Shown piece after piece: positions 1 to 8,827 of a stretch of DNA of 64,000 nt. The notes beneath the pieces were generated by a model, which was not told where the DNA came from, did not search any database, and saw nothing but the letters and a program-made list of their open reading frames with translations. The position numbers were made by a program, and so were the translations under genes. The stretch spans positions 808,501 to 872,500 of the forward strand of contig NZ_CP107970.1 in the NCBI RefSeq assembly GCF_036090055.1. Direction: 5' to 3'. Within the stretch, counting starts at the first letter, position 1. Each line of letters starts with the position of its first letter. Source of the stretch: Nocardioides sp. NBC_00368. GTDB taxonomy: Bacteria > Actinomycetota > Actinomycetes > Propionibacteriales > Nocardioidaceae.

Positions 1-480
1 CTCGGAGAGCACGTCGAGCGGACCGTCGGGCTGGTGCCGGTCGAGCAGGCCGCGTACGACCTGGGGGTCGACGACCGTCTCGCCGCCGGCCACGCGGTCG
101 AGGCTGTCGAGGAAGTCCCGGACGTGGCCGACCCGGTCCTTGAGCAGGTAGCCGATGCCGCCGCCACCGGTGGTGTCGAGGAGCTCGGCGAGGTAGGCGT
201 CGGCGACGTACGCCGAGAGCACCAGGACGGCCAGGTCACGGTGCCGTCGGCGGAGCTCGGCGGCGGCGCGCAGCCCCTCGTCGGTGTGGGTCGGCGGCAT
301 CCGGATGTCGGTGATGACCACGTCGGGACGGGTGTGGTCGGTGAAGGCGAGCAGGGCGTCCGCGTCGCCGACCGCGGCGATGACCTCGTGGCCGGCCCGC
401 TCGAGGATGGCGAGGAGACCCTCGCGCAGCAGCGCCGCGTCCTCGGCCAGGACGATCCTCAGGGGAGCGCGGTCGGGCAC
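1..480 (-). CDS. NarL/LuxR-family response regulator (3' end outside window)
   Basis: Receiver half of a two-component response regulator. The GTG start overlaps the last codons of the upstream sensor kinase, typical of a translationally coupled pair. An acidic pair lies at about residues 13-14, and Asp58 in the VVITDIRMP stretch is the expected phosphoacceptor. A conserved LLKD segment follows, carrying the receiver-domain Lys. The last visible residues (PLDVLSE) look like the beginning of a LuxR-type helix-turn-helix, so the DNA-binding domain is cut off by the window edge. Its likely targets include the divergent MacB-like ABC exporter, because the palindrome between the two units is well placed for it; this is inference. 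Confidence 0.9.
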   Translation of the reverse strand, partial: MPDRAPLRIVLAEDAALLREGLLAILERAGHEVIAAVGDADALLAFTDHTRPDVVITDIRMPPTHTDEGLRAAAELRRRHRDLAVLVLSAYVADAYLAELLDTTGGGGIGYLLKDRVGHVRDFLDSLDRVAGGETVVDPQVVRGLLDRHQPDGPLDVLSE

Positions 481-1733
481 GTCATCCTCACTTCCGTCGG
501 TCCACCCGGCGGGCTGGTGATCTCCAGGTGGCCGTCCAGGGCCGCCAGACGGGTGGCCAGGCCGGCGAGCCCGCCTCCGGGACGCGCGACGGCGCCGCCG
601 GTCCCATCATCGCGTACGCCGACCTCCAGCCGGTCACCGGTCAGCTGCCCCTCGACGCGGGCCGAGGCGGCACGGCCGTGGCGGACCGCGTTCGTGAGCG
701 CCTCGGCGACCACGAAGTACGCCGCGGCCTCGACCGGCGCAGGCAGCCGGTCCTCCACCCGCAGGTCGACGGTGACCGGCAGCCCCGCGGCGGCGGCGAG
801 CTCGTGGACGGCGGCGGTGAGCCCGTGGTCGACCAGCACCCGCGGGTGGATCCCGCGGACGGTGGCGCGAAGCTCGGCCAGCGCCGTCTCCGCCTGAGCA
901 TGGGCCTGCCGGACGAGGTCGAGCCCGGCGCCCTCCGGCACCTCCAGCTCGGCCAGTCCGAGCGTCATGGTCAGCGCGACCAGGCGCTGCTGCGCGCCGT
1001 CGTGGAGGTCGCGCTCGATCCTGCCGCGCTCGGTCTCGAAGGCGTCGACCAGGTCGACGCGCGAGCGGCGCAGATCGGCGACGGCTGCCGCCATCCGGGT
1101 CTGGGCGGGTTCGAGCAGAAGCCGCGCCAGGCTGGCCTGGGCGGCGGCGAGGAGGGTGGCGGCGTACAGACCGGCGATCAGCAGCACCAGTCCCGGGCCC
1201 ACGGCGATCCAGGCCTCGGCAGGCGTGTCGAGCTGCCAGGGGCCGAACGCGACGGGACCGTCGAGCCGGACCAGGGCCGGGGCGAGCACGAGCACGCCCG
1301 GGGTGGTGATGATCAGGTTGAGCGCGACGGCGTCGATCAGCCACATGACCGTGGCGAGCAGCACGGTGTAGCCCACCTCGGGCCCGGAGATCCGCAGCCG
1401 GCGCAGCGCCCGGAGCCGGTCGCCCCAGGCGATCGGTGTGGGCCGCTCGGCCGGTCCCGGACGGCTGCCGGGGAGGATCAGCCGGAGGCGTACCCGCTCC
1501 ACGTCGGCGACGAGCGCCGCCAGCAGCGGGATCCCGGCCAGGACCAGCACCCCGACCAGGATGACCAGGGTCAGCAGTCCGACGCCGACCAGCGCGAACA
1601 GCAGCACGGCGACGACGAGACCGACCACGGCCCCCGAGGCCAGGTAGGCCAGGGCGCGCCACGGCCAGCTGGAGGCGAGCAGCCGCCAGGGAGCGGAGCG
1701 CAGCGCCGCCCAGACGTCGGGTGGAGGTCTCAT
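459..1733 (-). CDS. Two-component sensor histidine kinase, HisKA_3 type
   Basis: Membrane sensor kinase of 424 residues partnering the NarL-type regulator that overlaps its 3' end. Hydrophobic segments cluster at about residues 27-75 and again at about 120-205, with little extracytoplasmic sequence, so it probably senses membrane or intramembrane signals. The phosphoacceptor lies in the ERGRIERDLHDGAQQR motif (His244), diagnostic of HisKA_3 dimerisation domains. A compact HATPase follows with the N box (EALTNAVRHG) and the DDGTGG and GGGLAGL glycine motifs. Kinases of this family often sit beside ABC exporters that respond to antibiotics or envelope stress, which matches the divergent neighbours. 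The signal is unknown. Confidence 0.93.
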   Translation of the reverse strand: MRPPPDVWAALRSAPWRLLASSWPWRALAYLASGAVVGLVVAVLLFALVGVGLLTLVILVGVLVLAGIPLLAALVADVERVRLRLILPGSRPGPAERPTPIAWGDRLRALRRLRISGPEVGYTVLLATVMWLIDAVALNLIITTPGVLVLAPALVRLDGPVAFGPWQLDTPAEAWIAVGPGLVLLIAGLYAATLLAAAQASLARLLLEPAQTRMAAAVADLRRSRVDLVDAFETERGRIERDLHDGAQQRLVALTMTLGLAELEVPEGAGLDLVRQAHAQAETALAELRATVRGIHPRVLVDHGLTAAVHELAAAAGLPVTVDLRVEDRLPAPVEAAAYFVVAEALTNAVRHGRAASARVEGQLTGDRLEVGVRDDGTGGAVARPGGGLAGLATRLAALDGHLEITSPPGGPTEVRMTCPTALP

Positions 1734-1769
1734 GACTCCGGAGCCTAGGCACTCATCACCCCGTCGCGG

Positions 1770-1787
1770 GGTAGCGCACGCGCTACC
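1770..1787. promoter_or_regulatory. Perfect 8-bp inverted repeat in divergent promoter region
   Basis: GGTAGCGC and GCGCTACC flank an AC dinucleotide, giving an 18-bp perfect palindrome. It sits 37 bp from the sensor-kinase start and 56 bp from the ABC ATPase start. Position and symmetry fit a dimeric regulator site, most simply for the NarL-type regulator encoded next door. Confidence 0.5.
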
Positions 1788-1843
1788 TCGTCGTGGCGTC
1801 CGCGCCCGTGCGCGCGGCGCGGGCGAGGCGTTTGCTGGAGGAC

Positions 1844-2635
1844 ATGACCGCCACCATCCCGGCCGCCGTCCTTGCGCCCCGGCCGCCCGGCCCGCCCGCC
1901 GTCGTCCTCGACGACGTCACCCGCACCTACCGGTCCCGCTCCGGCACGGTCCACGCCCTACGGGGCGTGAGCCATGCCTTCGCCGCGGGTACGTTCACCG
2001 CGATCATGGGCCCGTCGGGGTCGGGCAAGTCCACGCTCATGCAGATCGCCGCCGGCCTCGACCGGCCCACCCGGGGCAGCGTCCGGGTCGCCGGGACCGT
2101 CCTGGCCGGCCTGAACCGGACGACCCTGACGAAGCTGCGCCGGAACGTGATGGGCTTCGTGTTCCAGCAGTACAACCTGCTCGATGCGCTCACCGCGTAC
2201 GACAACGTCGCGCTTCCCGCCCGTCTCGCCGGGCGTCGCCCGGAACGTGCCGAGGTGATCGGAGCCCTCGAGCAGGTCGGTCTGCACGGGCTCGCCCGGC
2301 GGCGGCCGCCGGAGCTCTCCGGGGGCCAGCAGCAGCGCGTCGCGATCGCGCGTGCGCTGCACTCCCGGCCCGCGGTGCTCTTCGCCGACGAGCCGACCGG
2401 CGCGCTGGACCGCCACGCCGGACGCGAGGTGCTCGAGCTGCTGCGGCACCTCGTCGACGCTCCGGGGACCCGCGCGCCGGCGCAGACCATCGTGATGGTC
2501 ACCCACGACCCGCTCGCCGCCTCGTACGCCGACAGCGTGCTGTTCCTCGCCGACGGCCAGGTGGTCGGGCAGATGGAGCGCAGCGACCCGGCCCGGATCA
2601 GCGCCCGCATGGCCGAGCTGGAGCCTGTGGGATGA
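1844..2635 (+). CDS. ABC transporter ATP-binding protein, MacB/LolD-like
   Basis: ATPase subunit (263 aa) of a MacB-type ABC system that works with an FtsX-like permease. Walker A is GPSGSGKST at residues 56-64, the Q-loop region reads FQQYNLLDALTAYDN, the signature is LSGGQQQR and Walker B runs into FADEPTGALD, followed by the switch His in VTHDP. The chosen ATG has GGAG five bases upstream; an in-frame ATG 17 codons earlier lacks such a site and its extra residues do not resemble the family. The stop overlaps the permease start (ATGA). In this family the pair acts as a mechanotransmission exporter or stress transporter, not an importer. Confidence 0.93.
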   Translation: MTATIPAAVLAPRPPGPPAVVLDDVTRTYRSRSGTVHALRGVSHAFAAGTFTAIMGPSGSGKSTLMQIAAGLDRPTRGSVRVAGTVLAGLNRTTLTKLRRNVMGFVFQQYNLLDALTAYDNVALPARLAGRRPERAEVIGALEQVGLHGLARRRPPELSGGQQQRVAIARALHSRPAVLFADEPTGALDRHAGREVLELLRHLVDAPGTRAPAQTIVMVTHDPLAASYADSVLFLADGQVVGQMERSDPARISARMAELEPVG

Positions 2636-4512
2636 ACGTCGTCGTGATGGTCTCGCACAGCCTGAAGACCCTGCGCCAGTCCTGGCCGCCGTACGCCGGG
2701 GCCGCCGTCGCCCTCGCCGGTGGGATCGCCCTGATCACCCTCGCCACCAACATGCTGGGAGCGCTCGGCACCGCCACCGACGGGCTGGACCCGCAGACGC
2801 GCACGCGGATCGACGACCTCGGGTCGCTGTTCGGCATCATGGCCGGCATCTCGCTGTTCCTGGCGCTGTTCGTGGTCTCCTCGACCTTCGGGTTCGTGGT
2901 GGCCACCCGGCGTCGCGAGCTCGGCCTGCTCCGTCTGCTCGGCGCGACGCCACGTCAGGTGCGGACGCTGCTGCTCGGTGAGGCGGTCGCGGTGGCGGCC
3001 GTAGGCACGGTCGCCGGCTGCCTGCTCGGCACCGCCGTGACGATGCCGGTGCTGCACGTCCTGCACCTGGCCGGGGTCACCCCGGTCCTGCTCGGGATGC
3101 CGGGCCAGGGTGCCGGCTGGGCGATCGCCGCCTCCTGCGGGGTCGGTGTCGCGCTCGTCGGCGCCTGGCGCGCGGGCGCCCGCGCCGGACGTACGCAGCC
3201 GGTCGAGGCGCTGCGCGAGGCGGTCCTCGAGCGCCGCCGGCCCACGGTGGTCCAAGGGCTGGTCGCGCTCACCGCGGCCGCCGGGCTGGTCGCCACCGCC
3301 TGGTTCGCCTCGGGGATGCCGCTGCTGTTCGCCCTGCTCGTGGGCATGTTCCTCCCGATCCTCGCCGTGATCGGAGCGAACGCGGTGGGCGGTCTGCTCT
3401 ACACCGAGCTGGCGACCTACGCCGGTGCCGCGGTGGCGCGACGGGATCCCGCGGCCCACCTGGCCCGTGACCTCGCCCGCACCAGCGGTCGGATGACCGC
3501 CGCGGTGGCGGCGCCGGTCGTGGCCATCATGGCGGTGGCCGGCTCGATGGTGCTCGCGGTCGGCGCGACCGCCGACTGGAGCGAGGGCGCCGACCGGGCC
3601 GCGCTCACCTCGGAGCTGGTCGTGCGGGCGAAGCGCCCCGAGCGGATCCAGGACGTGCCCGGGGTGCGCGTGAGCGACGTACGCCGCACGGCGCAGGTCG
3701 GATTCGGGGGCGGTCCCGAGGACGTCGAGGTGGTCGACGTCTCCAGTGCGGCCGCCACGCGGAGCCTGCAGGCGACGCGGGGGAGTCTCGCCGACCTGCA
3801 CGGCCGGGCGATCGCCGTCACCGCCTCCTACATCACCGACCTCGGCGGCCGGGTGGGCCAGACCCACCGGATGCGCGTCGGCGGCCGCAGCGTCAAGGTG
3901 CGTCTGGTCGCGGTCGTTCCCGACGCCCCGAACCTGTGGGCCGACGTCATCGTGCCGGACGACCTGCCCGGTATCGGCCGGATCGTTCGCGACACCGGGA
4001 CGGTCTTCGTGCGCACCGCCGCCGGTGCGGACGTCACTGCGACTGCACGGGCGGTCCAGGACGGCGGAGCACAGGTGAGCACCGCCGAGGAGTGGGTCCG
4101 CACCGTTTCCGCCGAGGCCCGCGCCACGAACGAGGTCGTGCTGTGGGTGATGCTCGGCCCGGCCGGGGTCTACGCCGCGATCGCGGCCGTCAACGCGGTC
4201 CTGATCGGGATGAGCCAGCGCCGCCGCCAGACCGCCACCGCCCGCCTTCTCGGTGCCACCCCGGCACAGGTGCGCCGGACCACGCTCTGGGAGACGGCGT
4301 TCACCGGCGCCGGAGCCCTGCTGGTCGGCGGCGCGATCACCGGCTTCACCGGCTGGCTGGTGCGCCAGGCGGTCGTACGCGACGTACCCGACGCGCCGCT
4401 GACGTTCCCCTGGCAGGCCCTGTCCGGGATCACCGCGGCCTGCCTGATGGTGCTCCTCGCCGCCGCTGTCGCCGGGGCGTACACGTTGCGGAGCGGGGAA
4501 GCGCCCGACTGA
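2632..4512 (+). CDS. FtsX-like ABC permease
   Basis: Integral membrane partner of the preceding ATPase, 626 residues, starting inside the ATGA overlap. A first transmembrane helix lies near residues 22-44, then an FtsX domain with RRRELGLLRLLGATPRQVR, the cytoplasmic coupling segment seen in MacB/FtsX permeases. A second copy near the C-terminus carries RRRQTATARLLGATPAQVR. The repeated coupling segment shows two FtsX domains in one chain with an extracytoplasmic domain between them (roughly residues 330-480), so one gene may supply both permease halves. The two-component system next door probably controls it. Substrate unknown; export of antimicrobial or lipid-like molecules is the usual role. 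Confidence 0.92.
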   Translation: MNVVVMVSHSLKTLRQSWPPYAGAAVALAGGIALITLATNMLGALGTATDGLDPQTRTRIDDLGSLFGIMAGISLFLALFVVSSTFGFVVATRRRELGLLRLLGATPRQVRTLLLGEAVAVAAVGTVAGCLLGTAVTMPVLHVLHLAGVTPVLLGMPGQGAGWAIAASCGVGVALVGAWRAGARAGRTQPVEALREAVLERRRPTVVQGLVALTAAAGLVATAWFASGMPLLFALLVGMFLPILAVIGANAVGGLLYTELATYAGAAVARRDPAAHLARDLARTSGRMTAAVAAPVVAIMAVAGSMVLAVGATADWSEGADRAALTSELVVRAKRPERIQDVPGVRVSDVRRTAQVGFGGGPEDVEVVDVSSAAATRSLQATRGSLADLHGRAIAVTASYITDLGGRVGQTHRMRVGGRSVKVRLVAVVPDAPNLWADVIVPDDLPGIGRIVRDTGTVFVRTAAGADVTATARAVQDGGAQVSTAEEWVRTVSAEARATNEVVLWVMLGPAGVYAAIAAVNAVLIGMSQRRRQTATARLLGATPAQVRRTTLWETAFTGAGALLVGGAITGFTGWLVRQAVVRDVPDAPLTFPWQALSGITAACLMVLLAAAVAGAYTLRSGEAPD

Positions 4513-4530
4513 CCTTTCCAGGGGATTAAG

Positions 4531-4536
4531 TAGTGT
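4531..4536 (+). promoter_or_regulatory. -10 box of a leaderless promoter for the HIT gene
   Basis: TAGTGT lies exactly 7 nt before the GTG start. That spacing puts transcription start at or within a base of the start codon, and no Shine-Dalgarno sequence is present. Confidence 0.55.
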
Positions 4537-4543
4537 TTGCCGC

Positions 4544-5095
4544 GTGACGGAGATGGACGGCGTACTCACCCAGGACGGCATCGGCGAGGGCGACGGTCTC
4601 GAGCGGCTGTGGACCCCCTACCGGATGGCCTATATCCGCGGGGAGAACAAGCCCAGCGACCCCTCGGAGACGAAGTGCCCGTTCTGCCGGGTGCCGACGC
4701 TCGAGGACGCCGAGGGCCTGGTCGTGCATCGCGGCGAGACCTGCTTCGTCGTGCTCAACCTCTATCCGTACGCCCCGGGCCACATGATGGTGTGCCCCTA
4801 CCGTCACGTCGCCGGCTACGTCGAGACCACCGACGAGGAGGCCGCCGAGATGGCGGTGCTGACCAAGCAGGCCGTACGCACCCTCGCCGGCGTCTCGCAG
4901 GCCGAGGGCTTCAACATCGGGATGAACCAGGGCACCGCCGGTGGCGCGGGCATCGCCGCCCACCTGCACCAGCACATCGTGCCCCGCTGGATCGGCGACC
5001 AGAACTTCATGCCGATCATCGGCCGCACCAAGACCCTGCCCCAGCTGCTGACCGACACCCGCGAGCTGCTCGCGCAGGCGTGGGCGTCGGTCTAG
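4544..5095 (+). CDS. HIT-family nucleotide hydrolase/phosphorylase (Ap4A-type)
   Basis: Histidine-triad protein of 183 aa. The catalytic HxHxHxx motif reads HLHQHIVPRW (His140, 142, 144), and a CPFC pair at residues 45-48 is the N-terminal metal-binding signature seen in many HIT proteins. It closely resembles actinobacterial diadenosine tetraphosphate phosphorylase-type proteins that in mycobacteria lie directly upstream of pgsA. Here pgsA is about 24 kb away, so a catabolic block separates the pair. The GTG start is supported by a -10 box seven bases upstream and no ribosome-binding site. Substrate (Ap4A against other NMP conjugates) is not decided by sequence. Confidence 0.9.
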   Translation: MTEMDGVLTQDGIGEGDGLERLWTPYRMAYIRGENKPSDPSETKCPFCRVPTLEDAEGLVVHRGETCFVVLNLYPYAPGHMMVCPYRHVAGYVETTDEEAAEMAVLTKQAVRTLAGVSQAEGFNIGMNQGTAGGAGIAAHLHQHIVPRWIGDQNFMPIIGRTKTLPQLLTDTRELLAQAWASV

Positions 5096-5119
5096 CAGAG
5101 TCGATGCAGGGGCCGAACC

Positions 5120-6508
5120 TCAGACGATCGCCCAGGCGACGGCGGCGGCCGCGAAGCCGGTGACCGAGAGCACCGTCTCCAGCACGGTCCAGGTCGCCAG
5201 CGTCTGCTTCACGGTGAGGTTGAAGTAGCGCGAGACGATCCAGAAGCCGCCGTCGTTGACGTGGCTGAGGATGATCGAGCCGGCGGCGATCGCGACGGCG
5301 ATCACGGCGAGCTCGGGCTGGGAGTAGCCCGAGGCGAGCGTCGGGCCGACGATGCCGCCGGTGGTCACGATCGCCACGGTCGCGGAGCCCTGCGCGATCC
5401 GGAGCCCGCAGGAGATCACGTAGGCCAGCAGGAGGACCGGCAGGCCGGCGTCGGCGAGCACCTCGGCGAGAGCGGCGCCCACGCCGGTCGCGGAGATGAC
5501 GGAGCCGAAGAAGGCACCGGCGCCGACGACGAGCAGGATCATGCCGACCGGCCGCAGCGAGGCGCCGGTGAACTCCGAGATCTCCTCGAGCTTCATGCCG
5601 CGCCGGATGCCGAGCAGCCAGAAGGCCAGGAGCACGGCGATGGTGAGTGCGATCGCCGGGTTGCCCAGGAAGGTGAGCACGCTGAGCAGCCGGCCCGGGT
5701 CGAGCAGCATCGTGCCGAAGGTCGCGCCGAGGATCAGGATCAGCGGCACGGCGATGACGGCGAGAACGAGGGCGAGCGAGACCGGGGCGGCGGGCGTCGG
5801 GTCCTCCTCGGCCTCGGTCTCCGCGACCAGGAACTCCTCGGGCACCGAGACCTGGACCCGCGGGGCGATCCAGATCGGGAACAGGATGCCGGCCGCCGCG
5901 AACGCGGGCAGGCCGCACAGCAGGCCCATGATGATCAGCCAGCCGAGGTCGACGCCGAGGAGACCGCCCAGGGCCGTCGGGCCCGGGTGGGGCGGTAGGA
6001 ACGCGTGGGTCATCGACAGGCCGGCCAGCACGGGCAGGGCGTAGAGGACGAGTGACTTGCCGCCGCGGTGTGCGGCGACGTACACCAGCGGGGCGAGCAC
6101 GAAGATGCCGATGTCGAAGAAGACCGGGATGCCGAAGATCAGGCCGACCAGGCCCATCGCGATCGGGGTGCCGCGCTCGCCGAAGATGGCGATCAGCTTC
6201 GAGGCGAGGACGTCGGCTCCGCCGGACCGCTCGAGCAGTGATCCGAGCACGGTGCCGAGACCGATGATGAGCGCGATGTGGCCCAGTACGCCGCCGAAGC
6301 CGGTCTCGATGAGCGACTCCTTCGAGGCGAGGGCGGTGCCGACCATCTGCTCGACGGACAGGCCGGCCGCGACGGCCAGGCCGATGCCGCTGATGAAGAG
6401 GGCGATGAAGGGTTCGAGCTTTACCTTGATGATCAAGAAGAGGAGTACGGCGATCGCCGCTGCGCAGAGCAGCAGCAGGCCGGGGGTGCTTGTCTGGAGC
6501 CAGTGCAT
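5120..6508 (-). CDS. gntP: GntP-family gluconate/aldonate:H+ symporter
   Basis: Polytopic inner-membrane transporter of 462 aa with more than ten hydrophobic segments and the GntP-family pattern, including GLGTVLGSLLERSGGAD and the proline- and glycine-rich LPPHPGPTALGGLLG segment. The family imports gluconate and related aldonic acids with protons. The chosen ATG (MHWLQTSTPG) has GGGAG nine bases upstream; a longer in-frame version adds a polar, Pro/Arg-rich tail unlike the family. It is the last gene of a minus-strand unit with KDPG aldolase, a deacetylase and a PLP deaminase. The natural cargo is therefore probably an amino-aldonate or N-acetyl-aldonate, not gluconate itself. It converges on the HIT gene with no obvious terminator between. 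Confidence 0.92.
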   Translation of the reverse strand: MHWLQTSTPGLLLLCAAAIAVLLFLIIKVKLEPFIALFISGIGLAVAAGLSVEQMVGTALASKESLIETGFGGVLGHIALIIGLGTVLGSLLERSGGADVLASKLIAIFGERGTPIAMGLVGLIFGIPVFFDIGIFVLAPLVYVAAHRGGKSLVLYALPVLAGLSMTHAFLPPHPGPTALGGLLGVDLGWLIIMGLLCGLPAFAAAGILFPIWIAPRVQVSVPEEFLVAETEAEEDPTPAAPVSLALVLAVIAVPLILILGATFGTMLLDPGRLLSVLTFLGNPAIALTIAVLLAFWLLGIRRGMKLEEISEFTGASLRPVGMILLVVGAGAFFGSVISATGVGAALAEVLADAGLPVLLLAYVISCGLRIAQGSATVAIVTTGGIVGPTLASGYSQPELAVIAVAIAAGSIILSHVNDGGFWIVSRYFNLTVKQTLATWTVLETVLSVTGFAAAAVAWAIV

Positions 6509-6555
6509 GGCTGGTTCTCCCGTCGGGTCAGGGTGGGGGATGGGTAGGGATGGAC

Positions 6556-7209
6556 TCAGCGCAGCGCTGCGCGGAACCGGGCGGCGTTGGTGGTGATCTG
6601 CTCCCACCGGGCCTCGTCGACGTCGGCGGGCTCGACCACCGACGTCCCGGCGGTCACGGCGATGGCGCCGGCCCGCAGGAACTCCGCGGCGTTGTCTTCA
6701 TCGACTCCGCCGGAAGGGATCAGGGCGACCTCGGGGAACGGGCCCCGCAGGTCGGAGAAGTAGCGCGGGCCCACGGCCCGGGCCGGGAAGATCTTGACCG
6801 CGTCGGCGCCCAGCGCGGTCGCGGTGAGGACCTCGGTCGGGGTGAGCGCGCCGAGGACGACGGCCGCGCCCGCGGCGTGGCCCTCGGCCACGATCTGCGC
6901 CGCGTCGGCCGGAAGGCCCGGCGTCACCAGGAACCGGGCTCCGGCCGCCAGCGCGGCACGCGCCTGGTCGGCGGTCAGCACCGTCCCGGCGCCGATGACG
7001 ATGTCGTCACTGGCGCGCGCGGCGACGTCGGCGAGCAGGTCGGTGAGGCCCGGCGTCGTATAGGTCAGCTCGACGGTCCGGATGCCGCCGGCGGCCAGTG
7101 CGTCGCAGAGCGCGACGGGATCGTCGATCCGGGTGGCGCGTACGACGACCAGCGCCTGGTCGGCGCGGAGGGTGTCGATCACGGAGTTGCTCATCGGGCT
7201 CGCGTTCAT
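6556..7209 (-). CDS. eda: 2-dehydro-3-deoxy-6-phosphogluconate (KDPG) aldolase
   Basis: Class I aldolase of 217 aa that cleaves KDPG to pyruvate and glyceraldehyde-3-phosphate. The Schiff-base lysine is Lys139 in DAVKIFPA. Glu47 in VELTY and the phosphate-binding GGVDEDN and AGTSVV loops match the Eda family. The ATG overlaps the stop of the upstream deacetylase gene (ATGA), so the two are translationally coupled; a second possible start lies five codons in (MSNSV). With KDG kinase in the divergent arm it completes the lower half of a KDG-forming pathway. Enzymes of this family can also accept 4-hydroxy-2-oxoglutarate. Confidence 0.94.
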   Translation of the reverse strand: MNASPMSNSVIDTLRADQALVVVRATRIDDPVALCDALAAGGIRTVELTYTTPGLTDLLADVAARASDDIVIGAGTVLTADQARAALAAGARFLVTPGLPADAAQIVAEGHAAGAAVVLGALTPTEVLTATALGADAVKIFPARAVGPRYFSDLRGPFPEVALIPSGGVDEDNAAEFLRAGAIAVTAGTSVVEPADVDEARWEQITTNAARFRAALR

Positions 7210-8816
7210 CGGGGTCGGGTTCCTTCGTCGGTGCGGCGCAGGGCCCGTCCGGGCAGCGCGTCGGTGCGGTGGCCGTCCTCGATGACGGCGGTGCCGTTGA
7301 CCAGCACCCAGTCGATGCCGCGCGCCTGCTGCCGCGGCTCCTCGAAGGTGGCGGTGTCCTGGACGGTGTCGGGGTCGAGCAGCACCAGGTCGGCGGCGTA
7401 CCCCTCCCGGACCAGGCCGCGATCGCTGAGCCGCAGCCTCGCCGCGGGGCGGCCGGTCAGGTGGTGGACGCAGTCGACCAGGTCGAGCACGCCGAGATCG
7501 CGTACGTAGCGGGCCAGGTAGCGGGGGAAGGTGCCCCACGCGCGCGGGTGCGGACGCTCGCCGACGAGGATCGCGTCGCTGCCGCCGCAGTGGGTGCGGT
7601 GCTGCATGATCGCCTGCACGTTCTCCTCGTGGCCGACGTGCTGGAGGATCGTGGTGGCCATCCGGTCGCGGACGAGGAGGTCGAAGAAGACCTCGGTGGC
7701 CGCCCGGCCGGACTCCTCGGCGATCTCGGCGACGGTGCGGCCGACGTGGCGCGACAGCTCGGGGTTGCGTACGCCACTGATCTGGATCGTGCGCCAGTCG
7801 GTCACGCAGCCGTGGCAGCCGTCGGTGCCGACGTGGTCGAGCTCGTGGGCGATCCGGGCCCGGTCGGCCGGGTCGGCGATCCGGGCCAGCAGGGCATCGG
7901 GGCCGCCGGAGGTCGACCAGCTGGGCAGCACCGCGCTGAGCGTGGTGGCGCCGGGAAGGTAGGGGTAGGTGTCGAGGGTGATGTCGACGCCGTCGGCCAG
8001 GCCGGCCTCGATGAGGTCGACGAGCTCACCTGCCCGCCCGCGGTTGGGCTCGAAGTTCATGGTCGCGTGGGTGAGGTGGAGGGCGCACCCGGAGGTACGG
8101 GCGATCTCGATCATCTCGGCGTACGCTTCCAGCGCACCGGCGCCGTAGGACCGGTGGTGCGGGCTGTAGTAGCCGCCCGCCTCGGCGACGACCCGGCACA
8201 GCGTGGCCAGCTCCTCGTCGTCGGCGAACATGCTCGGCGGGTAGGTCAGGCCGCTGCTCATCCCCACCGCGCCCTCGGCGAGACCGACCCGGAGCAGCCG
8301 GGCCATCTCGGCGATCTCGGCGGAGGTCGCGGTCCGGTTGTCGGGGCCCACGACCATGAGCCGAAGCGTCCCCTGGGGCACGAGGTACGCCGCGTTGCAC
8401 GCGATCCCGCGGTCGAGCCGGTCCAGGTAGCCCGCGACGGTGTCCCAGTCGAAGTCGAAGTCGTCCGGCTCGCCGTTCCAGCCGGCGATCTGGCGGCGCA
8501 GGTGAGCCCGCGCGGTGGCGTCGGCAGGAGCGAAGGAGAGTCCGTCCTGCCCGACGACCTCGAGCGTGACGCCCTGGCTCACCTTGGCGGTGTGGTCGGG
8601 GTTGACCAGGATCTGCAGGTCCGAGTGGGCGTGCATGTCGATGAACCCCGGAGTCAGTGCACGGCCGGCAGCGTCGATGGTGCGCCGCGCCGCCGGCGCC
8701 GCGCCCTCGGTGTGGATGCCGGTGATCCGCCCGGCGTCGATGCTGACGTGGGCGTGGAAGGCGGGGGCGCCGGTGCCGTCGATGACGGTCGCGTCGCGGA
8801 TGAGCAGGTCGGTCAT
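7206..8816 (-). CDS. D-aminoacylase-type amidohydrolase (probable N-acyl-amino-aldonate deacetylase)
   Basis: Amidohydrolase-superfamily enzyme of 536 aa related to N-acyl-D-amino-acid deacylases. It has the N-terminal beta-sandwich half (LLIRDATVIDGTG), the metal-binding GFIDMHAHSD motif at about residues 60-70, a His-containing LHLTHATMN strand and the late GGSDAILVGERPHP segment. The position that holds the bridging Cys in classical D-aminoacylases (VVGNCG) reads VVGQDG here, an Asp in place of Cys, which suggests a separate substrate class. Its neighbours (a D-amino-acid-type PLP deaminase, KDG kinase, KDPG aldolase, GntP) point to removing the N-acyl group from a 2-amino-2-deoxy-aldonic acid. 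The alternative is a generic N-acyl-D-amino acid. Confidence 0.85.
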   Translation of the reverse strand: MTDLLIRDATVIDGTGAPAFHAHVSIDAGRITGIHTEGAAPAARRTIDAAGRALTPGFIDMHAHSDLQILVNPDHTAKVSQGVTLEVVGQDGLSFAPADATARAHLRRQIAGWNGEPDDFDFDWDTVAGYLDRLDRGIACNAAYLVPQGTLRLMVVGPDNRTATSAEIAEMARLLRVGLAEGAVGMSSGLTYPPSMFADDEELATLCRVVAEAGGYYSPHHRSYGAGALEAYAEMIEIARTSGCALHLTHATMNFEPNRGRAGELVDLIEAGLADGVDITLDTYPYLPGATTLSAVLPSWSTSGGPDALLARIADPADRARIAHELDHVGTDGCHGCVTDWRTIQISGVRNPELSRHVGRTVAEIAEESGRAATEVFFDLLVRDRMATTILQHVGHEENVQAIMQHRTHCGGSDAILVGERPHPRAWGTFPRYLARYVRDLGVLDLVDCVHHLTGRPAARLRLSDRGLVREGYAADLVLLDPDTVQDTATFEEPRQQARGIDWVLVNGTAVIEDGHRTDALPGRALRRTDEGTRPR

Positions 8817-8827
8817 GGTCGGTCCTC

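Noticed and set aside
1927..4581. Long open frame antisense to the ABC ATPase and permease
   Set aside because: It is a high-GC shadow frame with low-complexity Arg/Gly/Asp content, while the plus-strand frames have full ABC and FtsX motifs.
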